From Bathymodiolus platifrons methanotrophic gill symbiont (GTDB taxonomy: Bacteria > Pseudomonadota > Gammaproteobacteria > Methylococcales > Methylomonadaceae), in contig NZ_BDMN01000110.1 in assembly GCF_002189065.1 (NCBI RefSeq), positions 1-38,015 of the forward strand: a DNA stretch of 38,015 nucleotides, read 5' to 3'. Shown here piece by piece: positions 23,599 to 33,081 of this stretch; position 1 is the stretch's first letter; each line of letters starts with the position of its first letter. Under the pieces are notes generated by a model. It saw only the letters and a program-made list of their open reading frames with translations, was not told the DNA's origin and made no database searches. A program made the position numbers and the translations under genes.

Positions 23599-24972
23599 TT
23601 GTTACGTTTATTTTTGATTTTTGCTGCGCTACTCAGCATGCCTCAGTTGGCAATGGCTGAAGAGCAAATTGTTAATCTGGGACTGACCGGAACAGAGCGC
23701 GGCATTTATACTGTGCTGATTTTCATCATCGCTTATGGCTTTGTCATGGCCGAAGAGTTTACCGGTTTACGTAAATCCAAGCCTGTTATTATTGCGGCTG
23801 CAGTTATCTGGGCCCACGCGGCTATTCTTGCTGCTGAAGCAGGAGTCTCTACAGAAGCCCTACATGAGGCATTTGAGTTTAACCTTAAAGAATATGCCGC
23901 ATTAATGCTGTTCTTACTGGTTGCGATGACCTATATCAATGCCATGGCCGAACGTAATGTGTTTGAAGCATTACGCTCTTGGATGATTAGAAAAGAATTT
24001 GGCTATAAAAAGCTTTTCTGGATCACCGGTATTATTACTTTCTTTTTATCGGCAGTTGCAGATAACCTGACTTCAGCTCTATTGGTTGGTGCGGTTGTTT
24101 TAGCGGTAGGTAAAGATAACGAAAAATTTGTTGCCATTGGTTTTGTAAACCTTGTTGTTGCTGCTAATGCAGGTGGTGCATTTAGCCCCTTTGGTGATAT
24201 CACGACCCTAATGGTATGGCAAGCCGGCTATGCTGAATTCTTTGATTTCTTCGCTTTATTTATCCCTTCGGTTGTTAACTATCTTATCCCGGCCTACTTT
24301 ATGTGGCTGGCTGTGCCTGATGAGCAACCAGCCGCAACAAACGAAGCTGCGGTTGAATTAAAGCCAGGTGCAATTCAAGTCTGTGTTCTATTTATATTAA
24401 CCATTGTCACTGCTGTTAGCTTTAAACAAGTACTACATTTACCACCTTTTATGGGCATGATGGCCGGTTTAGGTGTGTTAATGGTTTATGGCTTTAGGCT
24501 TAAAACCCTATATAGCTCTGGTGAAGGTGAAGAGCATGATGAGTTTGATATCTTCGATAAAGTACGCGATGCAGAGTGGGATACATTATTCTTCTTCTTT
24601 GGTGTGGTTTTTGCGGTCGGTGGTTTAGGTTATATTGGCTATCTAGAGTTAATTGCTGCAGGTATGTACGATGGCCTAGGTCAGACACCAGCGAATATTA
24701 TTGTTGGGGTTATCTCAGCGATTGTTGATAATATCCCGGTAATGTTTGCAGTATTAAGCATGAATCTGGATATGGACTTATACCAATGGTTATTGGTTAC
24801 ATTAACTGCCGGTACTGGTGGTTCAATGCTATCTGTGGGTTCAGCGGCAGGTGTTGCATTAATGGGTTCATCTAACCATAAATATACTTTCTTTAGTCAT
24901 ATGAAATGGACACCAGTGATTGCACTAGGTTATATCGCAAGTATCTTTGTGCATTATTTAATCAATGGCTAA
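23599..24972 (+). CDS. nhaD: Na+/H+ antiporter NhaD
   Basis: A 457-residue NhaD antiporter that exports Na+ (and Li+) in exchange for H+. It has a cleavable-looking or first helix (LRLFLIFAALLSMPQLAMAE) and about 12 further hydrophobic segments. Conserved intramembrane polar motifs are SAVADNLTSALLVGAVV, NAGGAFSPFGDITTLMVW and VDNIPVMFAVLSMN. The start is a TTG, chosen because AGGGGG lies about seven bases upstream (23587-23592) and no better in-frame start precedes the hydrophobic segment. NhaD is typical of marine and saline-adapted proteobacteria, a hint about habitat. A GTAGGGCG palindrome and a terminator follow. Confidence 0.93.
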   Translation: MLRLFLIFAALLSMPQLAMAEEQIVNLGLTGTERGIYTVLIFIIAYGFVMAEEFTGLRKSKPVIIAAAVIWAHAAILAAEAGVSTEALHEAFEFNLKEYAALMLFLLVAMTYINAMAERNVFEALRSWMIRKEFGYKKLFWITGIITFFLSAVADNLTSALLVGAVVLAVGKDNEKFVAIGFVNLVVAANAGGAFSPFGDITTLMVWQAGYAEFFDFFALFIPSVVNYLIPAYFMWLAVPDEQPAATNEAAVELKPGAIQVCVLFILTIVTAVSFKQVLHLPPFMGMMAGLGVLMVYGFRLKTLYSSGEGEEHDEFDIFDKVRDAEWDTLFFFFGVVFAVGGLGYIGYLELIAAGMYDGLGQTPANIIVGVISAIVDNIPVMFAVLSMNLDMDLYQWLLVTLTAGTGGSMLSVGSAAGVALMGSSNHKYTFFSHMKWTPVIALGYIASIFVHYLING

Positions 24973-24995
24973 TAGCTGAAAAGTTAATTATAGCC

Positions 24996-25050
24996 GTAGG
25001 GCGTGGCTTTAGCCCGCTACTATAACAAGCGGGCTAAAGCCACGCCCTAC
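24996..25050. repeat. GTAGGGCG palindromic element, copy 2
   Basis: Perfect 22-base arms (24996-25017 and 25029-25050), identical in sequence to those at 18319-18372, with a different 11-base loop. It lies just after nhaD and before its terminator. Confidence 0.88.
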
Positions 25051-25088
25051 GCAAATTGATTGAGTTAATAGAAACTCTGTTTTAAAGA

Positions 25089-25122
25089 GGGGGTAGAATT
25101 TTAGATTCTGCTCCCTTTTTTT
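25089..25122 (+). terminator. Rho-independent terminator after nhaD
   Basis: GGGGGTAGAAT pairs with ATTCTGCTCCC (two G-U pairs) around a four-base loop, and seven T follow directly (25116-25122). It has the standard shape for an intrinsic terminator. Confidence 0.88.
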
Positions 25123-25151
25123 ATTTCTGAAATATTTATTTAACCTTAGAT

Positions 25152-26504
25152 ATGACTAAGCATAGCTGGAAACAATCCTTTGCCGCTTATATGCGCCCAC
25201 AAGTATTAGGCATGTCTTTTCTTGGCTTTTCGGCTGGGCTTCCTTTTTTATTAGTATTCTCAACACTTTCGGCATGGTTGCGTGATTCTGGTATTACCTT
25301 ATCGGTTATTGGCTTTTTTAGCTGGGTAGGCTTAACCTATTCTATTAAAGTTATCTGGGCACCTGTGGTTGATCGACTACCATTGCCTTTTTTAACTCGC
25401 TTACTCGGTAAGCGTCGAAGCTGGATGTTATTGGCTCAAGTTGGTATTTCAGCTGGATTAATGGCCTTGGCAGAGCTAAACCCACTCACTCAAATTGAGT
25501 TAATTGCTGTAACGGCAGTATGGATCGCTTTTTGTTCAGCAACACAGGATATTGTCATTGATGCTTATCGTATTGAAGCCATAGGGCCCGAATATCAGGC
25601 AGCAATGGCCGCCATGTATGTCTTTGGCTATCGCGTTGCTTTGCTGGTTTCTGGTGCCGGTGCTTTTTATATCGCCGAATATGTAGGCTGGAATGCTGCT
25701 TATTCAGCGATGGCTTTATGTATGTTTGTTGGTATAGTGGCCACTTTACTCAGTTCTGAGCCTAAACACCTGCAGAACAAGCAGGCAACTGAACTGGAAA
25801 ATAAAATCGAGACGGCATTAGATGTGCAAGCCCATAAAGGCACACTGCAGCGCTTAATTGCCTGGTTTTCTGATGCCGTTATCAGCCCGTTTGCTGAGTT
25901 CTTTGTACGTAACGGCAAAACGGCTATCTGGATTCTAGCTTTGATAGCACTGTATAAAATGAGTGATATCACTACGGGAGTGATGGCCAACCCATTTTAT
26001 CTGGACTTAGGTTTTAGCAAAACAGAAATTGCCGACGTAAGTAAAATTTTCGGTTTTTTTATGACCATCTTTGGTGCGGCGCTAGGAGGTGTGTTGGTTA
26101 TACGCTATGGTCTGATGAAGCCCTTGTTATTAGGTGCTGTCTTAGTTGCAGGCACTAACTTATTATTTGTTTTGCTCGCAAACTCCGAGCCTGATCTACG
26201 CTTATTGGCTATCGTGATCAGTGCCGATAATTTAAGTGGTGGTATTGCCACCTCTGTCTTTATCGCCTACTTATCCAGTCTAACCAATAGCGCCTACACT
26301 GCTACACAATACGCGCTGTTTAGCTCACTAATGACATTACCGGCTAAATTAATGGGGGGCTTATCAGGCCTGATCGTTGATGCATATGGCTATGCGATGT
26401 TCTTTTTGTATGCTTCGTCAGTGGGGTTGCCTGCAATCGTGTTGGTACTGGTATTGATGCGTATGCAAAATAATACCGTTAATATTCAAAGCAAAACGCT
26501 GTAG
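25152..26504 (+). CDS. ampG: AmpG-type MFS permease
   Basis: A 450-residue major facilitator of the AmpG family, which carries anhydromuropeptides released by wall turnover back into the cytoplasm for recycling. The family start MRPQVLGMSFLGFSAGLPFL is present, followed by YSIKVIWAPVVDRLPLPFLT and the conserved ATQDIVIDAYRIE. About 12 helices are predicted, with a longer loop near residues 205-240. The TAG stop (26502-26504) lies in the first bases of a palindromic element. A related acetyl-CoA-transporter-like MFS role cannot be excluded, but AmpG is the best fit. Confidence 0.87.
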   Translation: MTKHSWKQSFAAYMRPQVLGMSFLGFSAGLPFLLVFSTLSAWLRDSGITLSVIGFFSWVGLTYSIKVIWAPVVDRLPLPFLTRLLGKRRSWMLLAQVGISAGLMALAELNPLTQIELIAVTAVWIAFCSATQDIVIDAYRIEAIGPEYQAAMAAMYVFGYRVALLVSGAGAFYIAEYVGWNAAYSAMALCMFVGIVATLLSSEPKHLQNKQATELENKIETALDVQAHKGTLQRLIAWFSDAVISPFAEFFVRNGKTAIWILALIALYKMSDITTGVMANPFYLDLGFSKTEIADVSKIFGFFMTIFGAALGGVLVIRYGLMKPLLLGAVLVAGTNLLFVLLANSEPDLRLLAIVISADNLSGGIATSVFIAYLSSLTNSAYTATQYALFSSLMTLPAKLMGGLSGLIVDAYGYAMFFLYASSVGLPAIVLVLVLMRMQNNTVNIQSKTL

Positions 26505-26569
26505 AGCGGACTTTAGTCCGCTATTTTGAAAATTAGGGAGTGAAACTAGCGAACTAAAGTCCGCTCTAC
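26501..26569. repeat. GCGGACT palindromic element between convergent genes
   Basis: The arms 26501-26522 and 26547-26569 match the element at 11554-11622 apart from one base (GCGAACT in the right arm). The GTAG at each end supplies the TAG stop codons of both convergent genes: ampG at 26502-26504 and the amrS frame at 26566-26568. Confidence 0.88.
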
Positions 26570-27651
26570 ATTTTGACACTCAGGCGCTTAGCGCCCCAGT
26601 CACCAGGTTTTGCTGCAAAATGTCCCGCGCATTGCGTACCGCAGGCTGCACACGCCCCTGATTCTGTTAAATTCCAGTCAGATAGTTGATACCAGTCGCG
26701 GCCTATTAGTAAATGCCCGCAGGCATGACAATAGGTACTATCGGCCGCCTTGTCATGAACGTTACCAACATAGGCATAATGCACGCCGTTTTTTAAAGCA
26801 ATCTCTCGTGCCATTAATAATGAAGAGACAGGGGTAGATGGCTTATCCTGCATTTTCCAGTCCGGATGAAAGGCGGTAAAGTGCATAGGTACATCACTGC
26901 CTAGGTTTTCTACCACCCACTGAGTCATTTGCTCTAACTCTTCAGTGGAATCATTTTCACCAGGAATGATAAGTGTTGTTAGTTCTAGCCAGACCGATGT
27001 TTCATGTTGCAAATAAAGCAGAGTATCCAATACTGGCGCTAAATGAGAACCTGTTAATTTACGATAAAAATTCTCGGTAAAAGCTTTTAAATCAATATTT
27101 GCCGCATCCATGTGCTGATAAAATTCAGCTCTGGGCTCGGGACATACATAACCTGCAGAAACAGAAACTGATTTGATGCCTAATTCTCGACAGGCAATCG
27201 CTGTATCGATGGCATATTCGTGAAAAATCACCGGGTCATTATAGGTGTAGGCGACACTTAAGCAATCGAGCTCAGAGGCTTTTTTGGCTATCTTTTCAGG
27301 TCCGGCAATACTCATTAATGAGTCCATTTCGCGTGACTTACTGATATCCCAGTTTTGACAGAATTTACAGGCCAGATTACAGCCCGCTGTGCCAAAAGAA
27401 AAGACTGATGAGCCAGGGTAAAAATGGTTTAATGGTTTTTTTTCAATCGGATCAATAGCAAAGCCACTAGAACGACCATAACTGGTTAAGACGACTTTCT
27501 TATCCTAATTTTTGCGCACAAAGCATAAGCCTCGTTGGTCAGAATGTAATTTACAAAATCGGGGGCATAAATCGCATTGTATACGGCCATCGCCAAGGTC
27601 ATGCCAATAGCGAGTGGCAACAATTGATTCAGAGTTTTCTCTTGTATGCAT
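26566..27651 (-). pseudogene. amrS: AmmeMemoRadiSam radical SAM protein AmrS, interrupted by an in-frame amber codon
   Basis: Reading from the ATG at 27651 gives a 361-codon frame, broken only by one TAG at codon 49 (27505-27507). Before it stands the Cys-rich N-terminus (CDLCPRFC, RGLCFVRKN); after it comes DKKVVLTSYGRSSGFAIDPI without any frame change. The radical SAM motif CNLACKFC (codons 91-98) is intact but lies downstream of the TAG. The next ATG (27327, codon 109) comes after the cluster motif, so reinitiation there would give an inactive protein. C-terminal blocks such as AFHPDWKMQDKP and YCHACGHLL are conserved. AmrS belongs with AmrB (Memo) and AmrA (AMMECR1), whose genes are divergent next door. 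It is a nonsense mutation, suppression or a sequence error. Confidence 0.88.
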
Positions 27652-27862
27652 AACAAACCTCATTAATTAAGAACCTGCGATATCTACTAATCTGAAAGGA
27701 TGCGTATCACATGCTTGCTGGGCCAACTGAGTATGCAATAAAAGCCTTGTGCACGTCTATTCGGCCTAAAAAATTAAACTATTTATTGGATAGAAACTTG
27801 TAATTTAACATTAATAGGCTTATATAGAGAATTAAAACATTTTTCTCATAACAGGAAATAAT

Positions 27863-28648
27863 ATGCCAAATATACGCCCACCTGCAGTCGCTGGCTCGTT
27901 TTATCCTGATAACCCGAACACACTAGCGTCGATGATTGAAAGCTACCTGGAGCAGGCTGAGCCAGTAGACAAAGCTCCAAAGGCTATGATCGTACCTCAT
28001 GCAGGTTATATTTATTCAGGTGCTTGTGCTGCGACGGCTTATGCCCGCTTACAACCCGGGCGTAGTCATATTAAGCGTGTGATTTTATTAGGCCCATCAC
28101 ATAAAATTGGCTTTACAGGGCTTGCTCTTTCTCATGCAGAGGCTTTCAGAACCCCATTGGGGAATATTCCTCTGGATACAAATGCGATTGCATCTCTAGC
28201 TAAGCTCCCCTTTGTCGAATATCTGGAACAGGCACATGAGTTTGAGCATAGCCTAGAAGTGCAACTGCCTTTTTTACAAATGGTTTTAGATGCATTTTAT
28301 CTGATTCCTATTGTCGTAGGTGATTGCCCAGCTGAACAGATAGAGCAATTACTAGAACTATTTTATGGTACAGAGGGTACTTTAATCGTTATTAGTTCGG
28401 ATCTTAGTCATTTTCATGATTATGCCACTGCGCAACGCTTAGATAGGGAAACCAGTGACAAAATTGAACGACTTGATTATCTACATTTAAATTACGATAG
28501 CGCCTGTGGGCGAGTACCTGTGAGCGGGCTACTCTCTCTGGCCCAAAAAAAATCCTTGCAGATTGAAACCATTGATCTTAGGAATTCAGGTGATACTGCT
28601 GGAGATAAAAGCCGTGTTGTGGGGTATGGTGCTTATGTTATTAACTAG
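27863..28648 (+). CDS. amrB: AmmeMemoRadiSam system protein B (MEMO1 family)
   Basis: A 261-residue Memo-family protein, related to class III extradiol dioxygenases. It opens MPNIRPPAVAGSFYPDNPNT. The conserved histidines are in VPHAGYIYSGACAATAYARL near residue 44, LLGPSHKIGFTG near 76, HEFEHSLEVQLPFLQ near 122 and SSDLSHFHDY near 177. In bacteria and archaea Memo genes cluster with AMMECR1 and a radical SAM gene; the shared function is not established. The ribosome site AGGAAA precedes the ATG. It is transcribed divergently from amrS (211-base spacer) and overlaps amrA. Confidence 0.92.
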   Translation: MPNIRPPAVAGSFYPDNPNTLASMIESYLEQAEPVDKAPKAMIVPHAGYIYSGACAATAYARLQPGRSHIKRVILLGPSHKIGFTGLALSHAEAFRTPLGNIPLDTNAIASLAKLPFVEYLEQAHEFEHSLEVQLPFLQMVLDAFYLIPIVVGDCPAEQIEQLLELFYGTEGTLIVISSDLSHFHDYATAQRLDRETSDKIERLDYLHLNYDSACGRVPVSGLLSLAQKKSLQIETIDLRNSGDTAGDKSRVVGYGAYVIN

Positions 28649-29195
28649 CAATCAACAACAATTAATGCGCATAGCTAAAGACTCAATTGCCTATGGATTG
28701 GAGCATGGCATTGCGGTACCCATTAACTACAAAGAGTTTGTAGCGGAATTACAAGCACAGCGCGCAACATTTGTTACTCTGGAAATTAAGCATCAATTGC
28801 GTGGTTGTATTGGCATGTTAGAGGCTATACGTCCCTTAATTGTTGATGTGGCCGAAAACGCTTTTGCAGCTGCATTTCGTGACCCTCGGTTCCCGCCGGT
28901 AACCACAGCTGAATATAGCCAATTAGAAATTCACCTTTCCATTCTAAGTGCGGCGGAGCCAATGAGTTTTTATTCAGAAGAAGACTTGGTTCGGCAATTA
29001 CGCCCTGGAGTAGATGGATTGATTATGCAAGAAGGTGGGCATCGAGGCACATTTCTGCCTTCTGTGTGGGAATCATTAGCTGAGCCCGGAGACTTTTTAC
29101 TACACTTGAAGCAAAAGTCTGGTCTGGCAAGTGATTATTGGTCTGACTCACTGAAGGTTTCGCGTTATGAATGCGAATATATTTCTGAAACTTAA
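28635..29195 (+). CDS. amrA: AmmeMemoRadiSam system protein A (AMMECR1 domain)
   Basis: A 186-residue AMMECR1-domain protein. The family hallmark LRGCIGMLEAIRPL is present near residues 55-68, with FAAAFRDPRFPPV near 80 and EIHLSILSAAEP near 100. GLIMQEGGHRGTFLPSVWES follows near 128. AMMECR1 proteins are part of a conserved but biochemically unclear trio with Memo and a radical SAM enzyme. I chose the ATG at 28635, which overlaps amrB by 14 bases; an ATG at 28626 and an upstream start at 28563 are in frame but extend past the family N-terminus. Confidence 0.9.
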   Translation: MLLTSNQQQLMRIAKDSIAYGLEHGIAVPINYKEFVAELQAQRATFVTLEIKHQLRGCIGMLEAIRPLIVDVAENAFAAAFRDPRFPPVTTAEYSQLEIHLSILSAAEPMSFYSEEDLVRQLRPGVDGLIMQEGGHRGTFLPSVWESLAEPGDFLLHLKQKSGLASDYWSDSLKVSRYECEYISET

Positions 29196-29205
29196 ATTAT
29201 GACAG

Positions 29206-29307
29206 GGTGGAATAGCGTATGCTCTCCACATGAAGGGTGTACGAAGGTTGGGGATGTTTTTTTGTTTCGGGTGTGTGTGCCGGAAAACGCTCACGCTATT
29301 CCGGCCT
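29206..29307. repeat. Imperfect inverted repeat between amrA and the TPR gene
   Basis: GGTGGAATAGCGTATGC near 29206 pairs imperfectly with GCTCACGCTATTCCGGCC ending near 29306. It occupies the short gap between convergent genes and resembles the other palindromic repeats of this genome. A run of seven T (29257-29263) lies within it. Confidence 0.6.
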
Positions 29308-29320
29308 ACGGTCTGTTTTA

Positions 29321-30007
29321 TTACTTTGCGTATGCAGCAGTGAACAGTATTGGTTTATTAACTGCGACTAGTTGACTGTTGTCCATAATAGCCTGTTGTG
29401 CCTGTGCGTGTAATTGATTGTCAGCAAACACTTGCGTTGTTCTCGCTGGAATGGCGAGTGCTCGCTTAAAATAAGCTACCGCTTCTTTTTGTCGCCCTTG
29501 CATAACCAGGAAGTCACCATAGAAATAGTTTGCATCAATAGTATTAGGGTTAATTACAAGAGCTTTTTTTAGCATTTTCTGTGCTTTATCGTTATCCCCA
29601 TAAGCGATAGGCCAGCTGGGAACCATATAATAAAGTGACCCTAGGGTAACAAATGCCGCGCCTTCTGAGGCATTTGGGTCTAATTCTATTGCCTGCAATA
29701 AAAGGTCTCGAGCCTGATGAATTGCGCTTAATGCCTTGAGTGGACTAATATTTTCAGCGTTAGATGCGACAATAATCGCTTGCTGGATAATTAATTCTGC
29801 TTTATTCGGGTATTGTGCCTGTACGCTCTTAAGGTTGGCAAGTAATTGCTTATATGCCCCTGGCTGTTGCTCTTTTGCAACACTGTAATGAATATGAGCC
29901 CATTGGAACTCTATTTTTTGCACAGCAAGCTCTAATTCATTAGCCTTTACAAGAACGGGCATTGAATTTAGCGCAAGCAGAATAAGTAGGGTAGATATCT
30001 GTTTCAT
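29321..30007 (-). CDS. Exported TPR-repeat protein
   Basis: A 228-residue protein with a Sec-type signal peptide (MKQISTLLILLALNSMPVLV, then KANE), so it is probably periplasmic. Helical TPR-like units are seen around residues 90-120 (ARDLLLQAIELDPNASEGAA) and 135-190 (AQKMLKKALVINPNTIDANY; KEAVAYFKRALAIPA). No enzymatic motif is visible. TPR proteins of this size act as scaffolds, and the partner is unknown. It ends close to a palindromic repeat shared with amrA. It is on the same strand as the CYTH and sugar genes, but 58 bases separate it from the CYTH gene. Confidence 0.8.
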   Translation of the reverse strand: MKQISTLLILLALNSMPVLVKANELELAVQKIEFQWAHIHYSVAKEQQPGAYKQLLANLKSVQAQYPNKAELIIQQAIIVASNAENISPLKALSAIHQARDLLLQAIELDPNASEGAAFVTLGSLYYMVPSWPIAYGDNDKAQKMLKKALVINPNTIDANYFYGDFLVMQGRQKEAVAYFKRALAIPARTTQVFADNQLHAQAQQAIMDNSQLVAVNKPILFTAAYAK

Positions 30008-30065
30008 ACGCTAAATATAGTTGCTAATTCACTTTTTTGCAACATTTGTTGCAAAAAATATACAA

Positions 30066-30533
30066 CTACCAGCGAGTATAAGGGTGTTTTGCTAATTGAT
30101 TATTGTAATAGCGAACATCTTCCGTGACCTCCTGACCTACCCAGTCTAATTTCTCAAATATCTCATTTACAGCAGATAGCTCTATTTCAGCGACGATCAA
30201 GCCTTGATTTTCGCCTGAAAATTCATCAATTTCCCAAGTATGTTGCTTAACTACAACAAGATGCCTTGTTTTTTCCACTAGCGGCTTATGGCATAAGGTA
30301 TTGAGTAATTCATGGGCATCTTCAGCCGGTATATCGTATTCATATTCCTGACGCTGGGCACCTATCGTGGCACTTTTAATATTTATCTTGGCACTATCAT
30401 CACTCACTCGGACTCTGACAGAGCTATGCTTGTCGCTATTCAAATAACCTTGCCGGTAACGTGTGGATTTTGATACCTGGGTTCGCCAATTATCATTGGC
30501 CAGTAAAAACTTACGTTCTATTTCTATTGCCAT
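30066..30533 (-). CDS. CYTH-domain protein (inorganic triphosphatase-like)
   Basis: A 155-residue single CYTH domain. It opens MAIEIERKFLLAND with the signature ExExK (EIERK). The alternating acidic and basic strands of the tunnel fold follow: RYRQGYLN, SVRVRVSDDSAKINIKS, YEYDIP, and LIVAEIEL near residue 112. Bacterial proteins of this size are often tripolyphosphatases; adenylate cyclase or thiamine-triphosphatase activity is also known in the superfamily, so the substrate is open. It starts six bases after the galE stop, suggesting co-transcription. Confidence 0.88.
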   Translation of the reverse strand: MAIEIERKFLLANDNWRTQVSKSTRYRQGYLNSDKHSSVRVRVSDDSAKINIKSATIGAQRQEYEYDIPAEDAHELLNTLCHKPLVEKTRHLVVVKQHTWEIDEFSGENQGLIVAEIELSAVNEIFEKLDWVGQEVTEDVRYYNNQLAKHPYTRW

Positions 30534-30539
30534 AACTTT

Positions 30540-31580
30540 TTATTTATATCCATTCGGGTTTGCACTTTGCCAGCGCCAGGTGTCAGTAACCATATCATCC
30601 AGGTTTTTTTCTGTTTGCCAGTTAAGTTCGCGTAAAGCTAAACTGGAGTCAGCGTAATTCTCTGCAATATCGCCTGCGCGACGTTCAACAATTTTATATT
30701 TAATCGTCTTTCCAGTTATGCGCTCAAATGCAGAAACAATTTCCAGCACGCTATAGCCTTTTCCAGCGCCTAGATTATAGGCTCTACAACCTGAGGAATT
30801 GTTTAAAGCTTGTAATGCCTGTATATGGCCTTTAACTAAATCAACGACATGAATATAATCACGCACACCCGTGCCATCAATAGTAGGGTAATCACCACCA
30901 AATACAGATAGTTGATCCAGCTTGCCAACAGCAACTTGTGATACATAAGGAACCAGATTATTTGGAATCCCATTGGGATCTTCGCCGATCAAACCACTTT
31001 TATGCGCACCAATTGGATTAAAATAACGCAATAAAATAATGTTCCAGGGATTGCTATAATTAGATAAATCATCAGCGATGGGCAGGTCTTTGAGAATATC
31101 TTCGACCATTGCTTTTGACTTACCATAAGGATTTGTCGCACCAAATACGGGTAAGTCCTCAGTATATTTAACGCTATCAGGCTCACCGTAAACGGTTGCA
31201 GAGGAGCTGAAAATGATTTTTTTAATGCCAAATTGTTGCATCATTTCTGTTAACACTAGCGTGCCATAAACATTATTTTGATAGTATCTTATTGGTTGAG
31301 CACAGGACTCACCGACTGCCTTCAAGCCTGCAAAATGTAGCACGGCATAAATTTCATGCTGGTTAAAAATGTCGTTTAATGCCTGTTTGTCGCGAATATC
31401 AGCCTGAACAAAGCACAGTGATTTACCGGTGATTTTTTCAACCCGCGCCAAAGACTCAGGCTTGCTATTAGATAAATTGTCGATGACGATAACATCATAG
31501 CCTGCTTCTAATAACTCTATACAGGCATGGCTTCCAATATATCCTGCGCCACCAGTTACCAAAATTTTCTCTGCACTCAT
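30540..31580 (-). CDS. galE: UDP-glucose 4-epimerase
   Basis: A 346-residue extended short-chain dehydrogenase that interconverts UDP-glucose and UDP-galactose with bound NAD+. The nucleotide motif TGGAGYIGSHACIELLEAGY is near residues 8-27, HFAGLKAVGES near 80 and FSSSATVYGEP near 120. The catalytic Tyr/Lys are in NPYGKSKAMVEDIL near 147. I chose the ATG at 31580 because AAGGA lies at suitable distance; an ATG at 31586 is also possible, while the TTG at 31601 is too far upstream of it. It lies downstream of rfbC on the same strand, so UDP-Gal is probably made for the same surface polysaccharide. Confidence 0.93.
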   Translation of the reverse strand: MSAEKILVTGGAGYIGSHACIELLEAGYDVIVIDNLSNSKPESLARVEKITGKSLCFVQADIRDKQALNDIFNQHEIYAVLHFAGLKAVGESCAQPIRYYQNNVYGTLVLTEMMQQFGIKKIIFSSSATVYGEPDSVKYTEDLPVFGATNPYGKSKAMVEDILKDLPIADDLSNYSNPWNIILLRYFNPIGAHKSGLIGEDPNGIPNNLVPYVSQVAVGKLDQLSVFGGDYPTIDGTGVRDYIHVVDLVKGHIQALQALNNSSGCRAYNLGAGKGYSVLEIVSAFERITGKTIKYKIVERRAGDIAENYADSSLALRELNWQTEKNLDDMVTDTWRWQSANPNGYK

Positions 31581-31653
31581 TTTCATTAATCCTTGGTCCA
31601 ACTATTTTTCGTACGGCCCTACCGATTTAAGTAAGCTGTATCTTTCTTAGCGT

Positions 31654-32196
31654 TTAATAAGCATAGGCATCTTTTAATAACAGTCCGTGCTGATCTTTCC
31701 CTGAAAGCTGGGGTTCACCATCAAAATGCCAATCGATATTGATCGCTGGGTCATCCCAGGCAATGCAGCGTTCATATTCAGGGGCATAATAATCTGTGGT
31801 TTTATACAAAAAATCTGCACTTTCACTTAATACTACAAAGCCATGAGCAAATCCTGCTGGAACCCAAAGTTGACGGTGACTGTCTTCATTAAGTTCTACG
31901 CCTTCCCACTGGCCAAAAGTTGGAGATGACTGACGAATATCAACAGCTACATCAAAGACTGAGCCACGCGTGACTCGTACTAGCTTACCCTGAGGTTGTT
32001 GAATCTGATAATGCAGGCCACGTAATACACCTTTAGCAGAGCGGCTATGATTATCCTGGACAAATTGTAGATCTAGGCCGGTTGCTTCATTAAAGGCTTG
32101 CTGATTAAAACTTTCGAAGAAAAAGCCACGACTATCACCAAAGACTTTTGGTTCCAGGATCATGACATCAGGAATATTGGTCGGGATAGCTTTCAT
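31654..32196 (-). CDS. rfbC: dTDP-4-dehydrorhamnose 3,5-epimerase
   Basis: A 180-residue cupin epimerase, the third step of dTDP-L-rhamnose synthesis. Conserved blocks are [14 protein letters not shown] near residue 18, the catalytic His in [20 protein letters not shown] near 56-75, and [18 protein letters not shown] near 80. [15 protein letters not shown] near 110 contains the usual Gly-Phe-Ala-His. Its start overlaps the rfbA stop by four bases. Also known as rmlC. Confidence 0.95.
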   Translation of the reverse strand: MKAIPTNIPDVMILEPKVFGDSRGFFFESFNQQAFNEATGLDLQFVQDNHSRSAKGVLRGLHYQIQQPQGKLVRVTRGSVFDVAVDIRQSSPTFGQWEGVELNEDSHRQLWVPAGFAHGFVVLSESADFLYKTTDYYAPEYERCIAWDDPAINIDWHFDGEPQLSGKDQHGLLLKDAYAY

Positions 32197-33080
32197 AAAA
32201 CACCGTCGTCATTGAGTAATTGCATCAAGTATTGGCCGTAGCCACTTTTTATTAAGGGTTGTGCAAGCTGTTGTACATCATCTGCGTTGATAAAACCATT
32301 ACGATAGGCAATCTCTTCAGGGCAGGCAACTTTTAAGCCTTGACGTCGCTCTACCGTTTCAATAAACATACTCGCTTCGTTCATGCTTTCATGTGTTCCC
32401 GTATCTAACCAGGCGAAACCGCGCCCCATATTCTCAACATTCAACTGATTTTGTTGTAAATAGACTTTATTTACATCAGTTATTTCCAGTTCACCACGTG
32501 CAGAGGGTTTTAAATTACTAGCAATATCGACGACCTGGTTATCATAGAAGTACAAGCCGGTAATGGCATAATTACTTTGCGGATGAGTGGGTTTTTCTTC
32601 TATTGATGTAGCTTTGCCCTGTTTATCGAAACCTACTACACCGTATCGTTCTGGGTCCTGTACATGATAGGCAAAAACGGTGGCACCCTTATCTTGGTTT
32701 GAGGCGTGATCAAGCAATTTAACTAAGTCATGTCCATAAAAAATATTATCACCTAGTACCAATGCAGAAGGGCTATTACCTATAAAGCTTTTGCCGATGG
32801 TAAAGGCTTGAGCCAATCCATCCGGACTGGGTTGTACCGCATATTGAAGGTTAAGCCCCCAGTCACTACCGTCACCTAGTAACTGCTCAAAGCGTGGTGT
32901 GTCCTGAGGTGTACTGATAATTAATATATCCCGAATCCCTGCTAACATTAAGGTGCTTAGCGGGTAATAAATCATTGGTTTATCGTAAATAGGCAGTAAT
33001 TGTTTCGATACTACCTTAGTTACAGGGTATAAACGCGTGCCAGAGCCTCCAGCAAGAATAATTCCTTTACGTTGAGTCAT
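32193..33080 (-). CDS. rfbA: Glucose-1-phosphate thymidylyltransferase
   Basis: A 295-residue nucleotidyltransferase that makes dTDP-glucose from dTTP and glucose 1-phosphate. The signature [20 protein letters not shown] is at residues 5-24, with [20 protein letters not shown] after it. [13 protein letters not shown] near 107 carries the metal-binding Asp, and [20 protein letters not shown] near 160 is also typical. Length is standard. It starts one base after the rfbD stop and overlaps rfbC, inside a tight four-gene operon. Also known as rmlA. Confidence 0.96.
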   Translation of the reverse strand: MTQRKGIILAGGSGTRLYPVTKVVSKQLLPIYDKPMIYYPLSTLMLAGIRDILIISTPQDTPRFEQLLGDGSDWGLNLQYAVQPSPDGLAQAFTIGKSFIGNSPSALVLGDNIFYGHDLVKLLDHASNQDKGATVFAYHVQDPERYGVVGFDKQGKATSIEEKPTHPQSNYAITGLYFYDNQVVDIASNLKPSARGELEITDVNKVYLQQNQLNVENMGRGFAWLDTGTHESMNEASMFIETVERRQGLKVACPEEIAYRNGFINADDVQQLAQPLIKSGYGQYLMQLLNDDGVL

Positions 33081-33081
33081 A

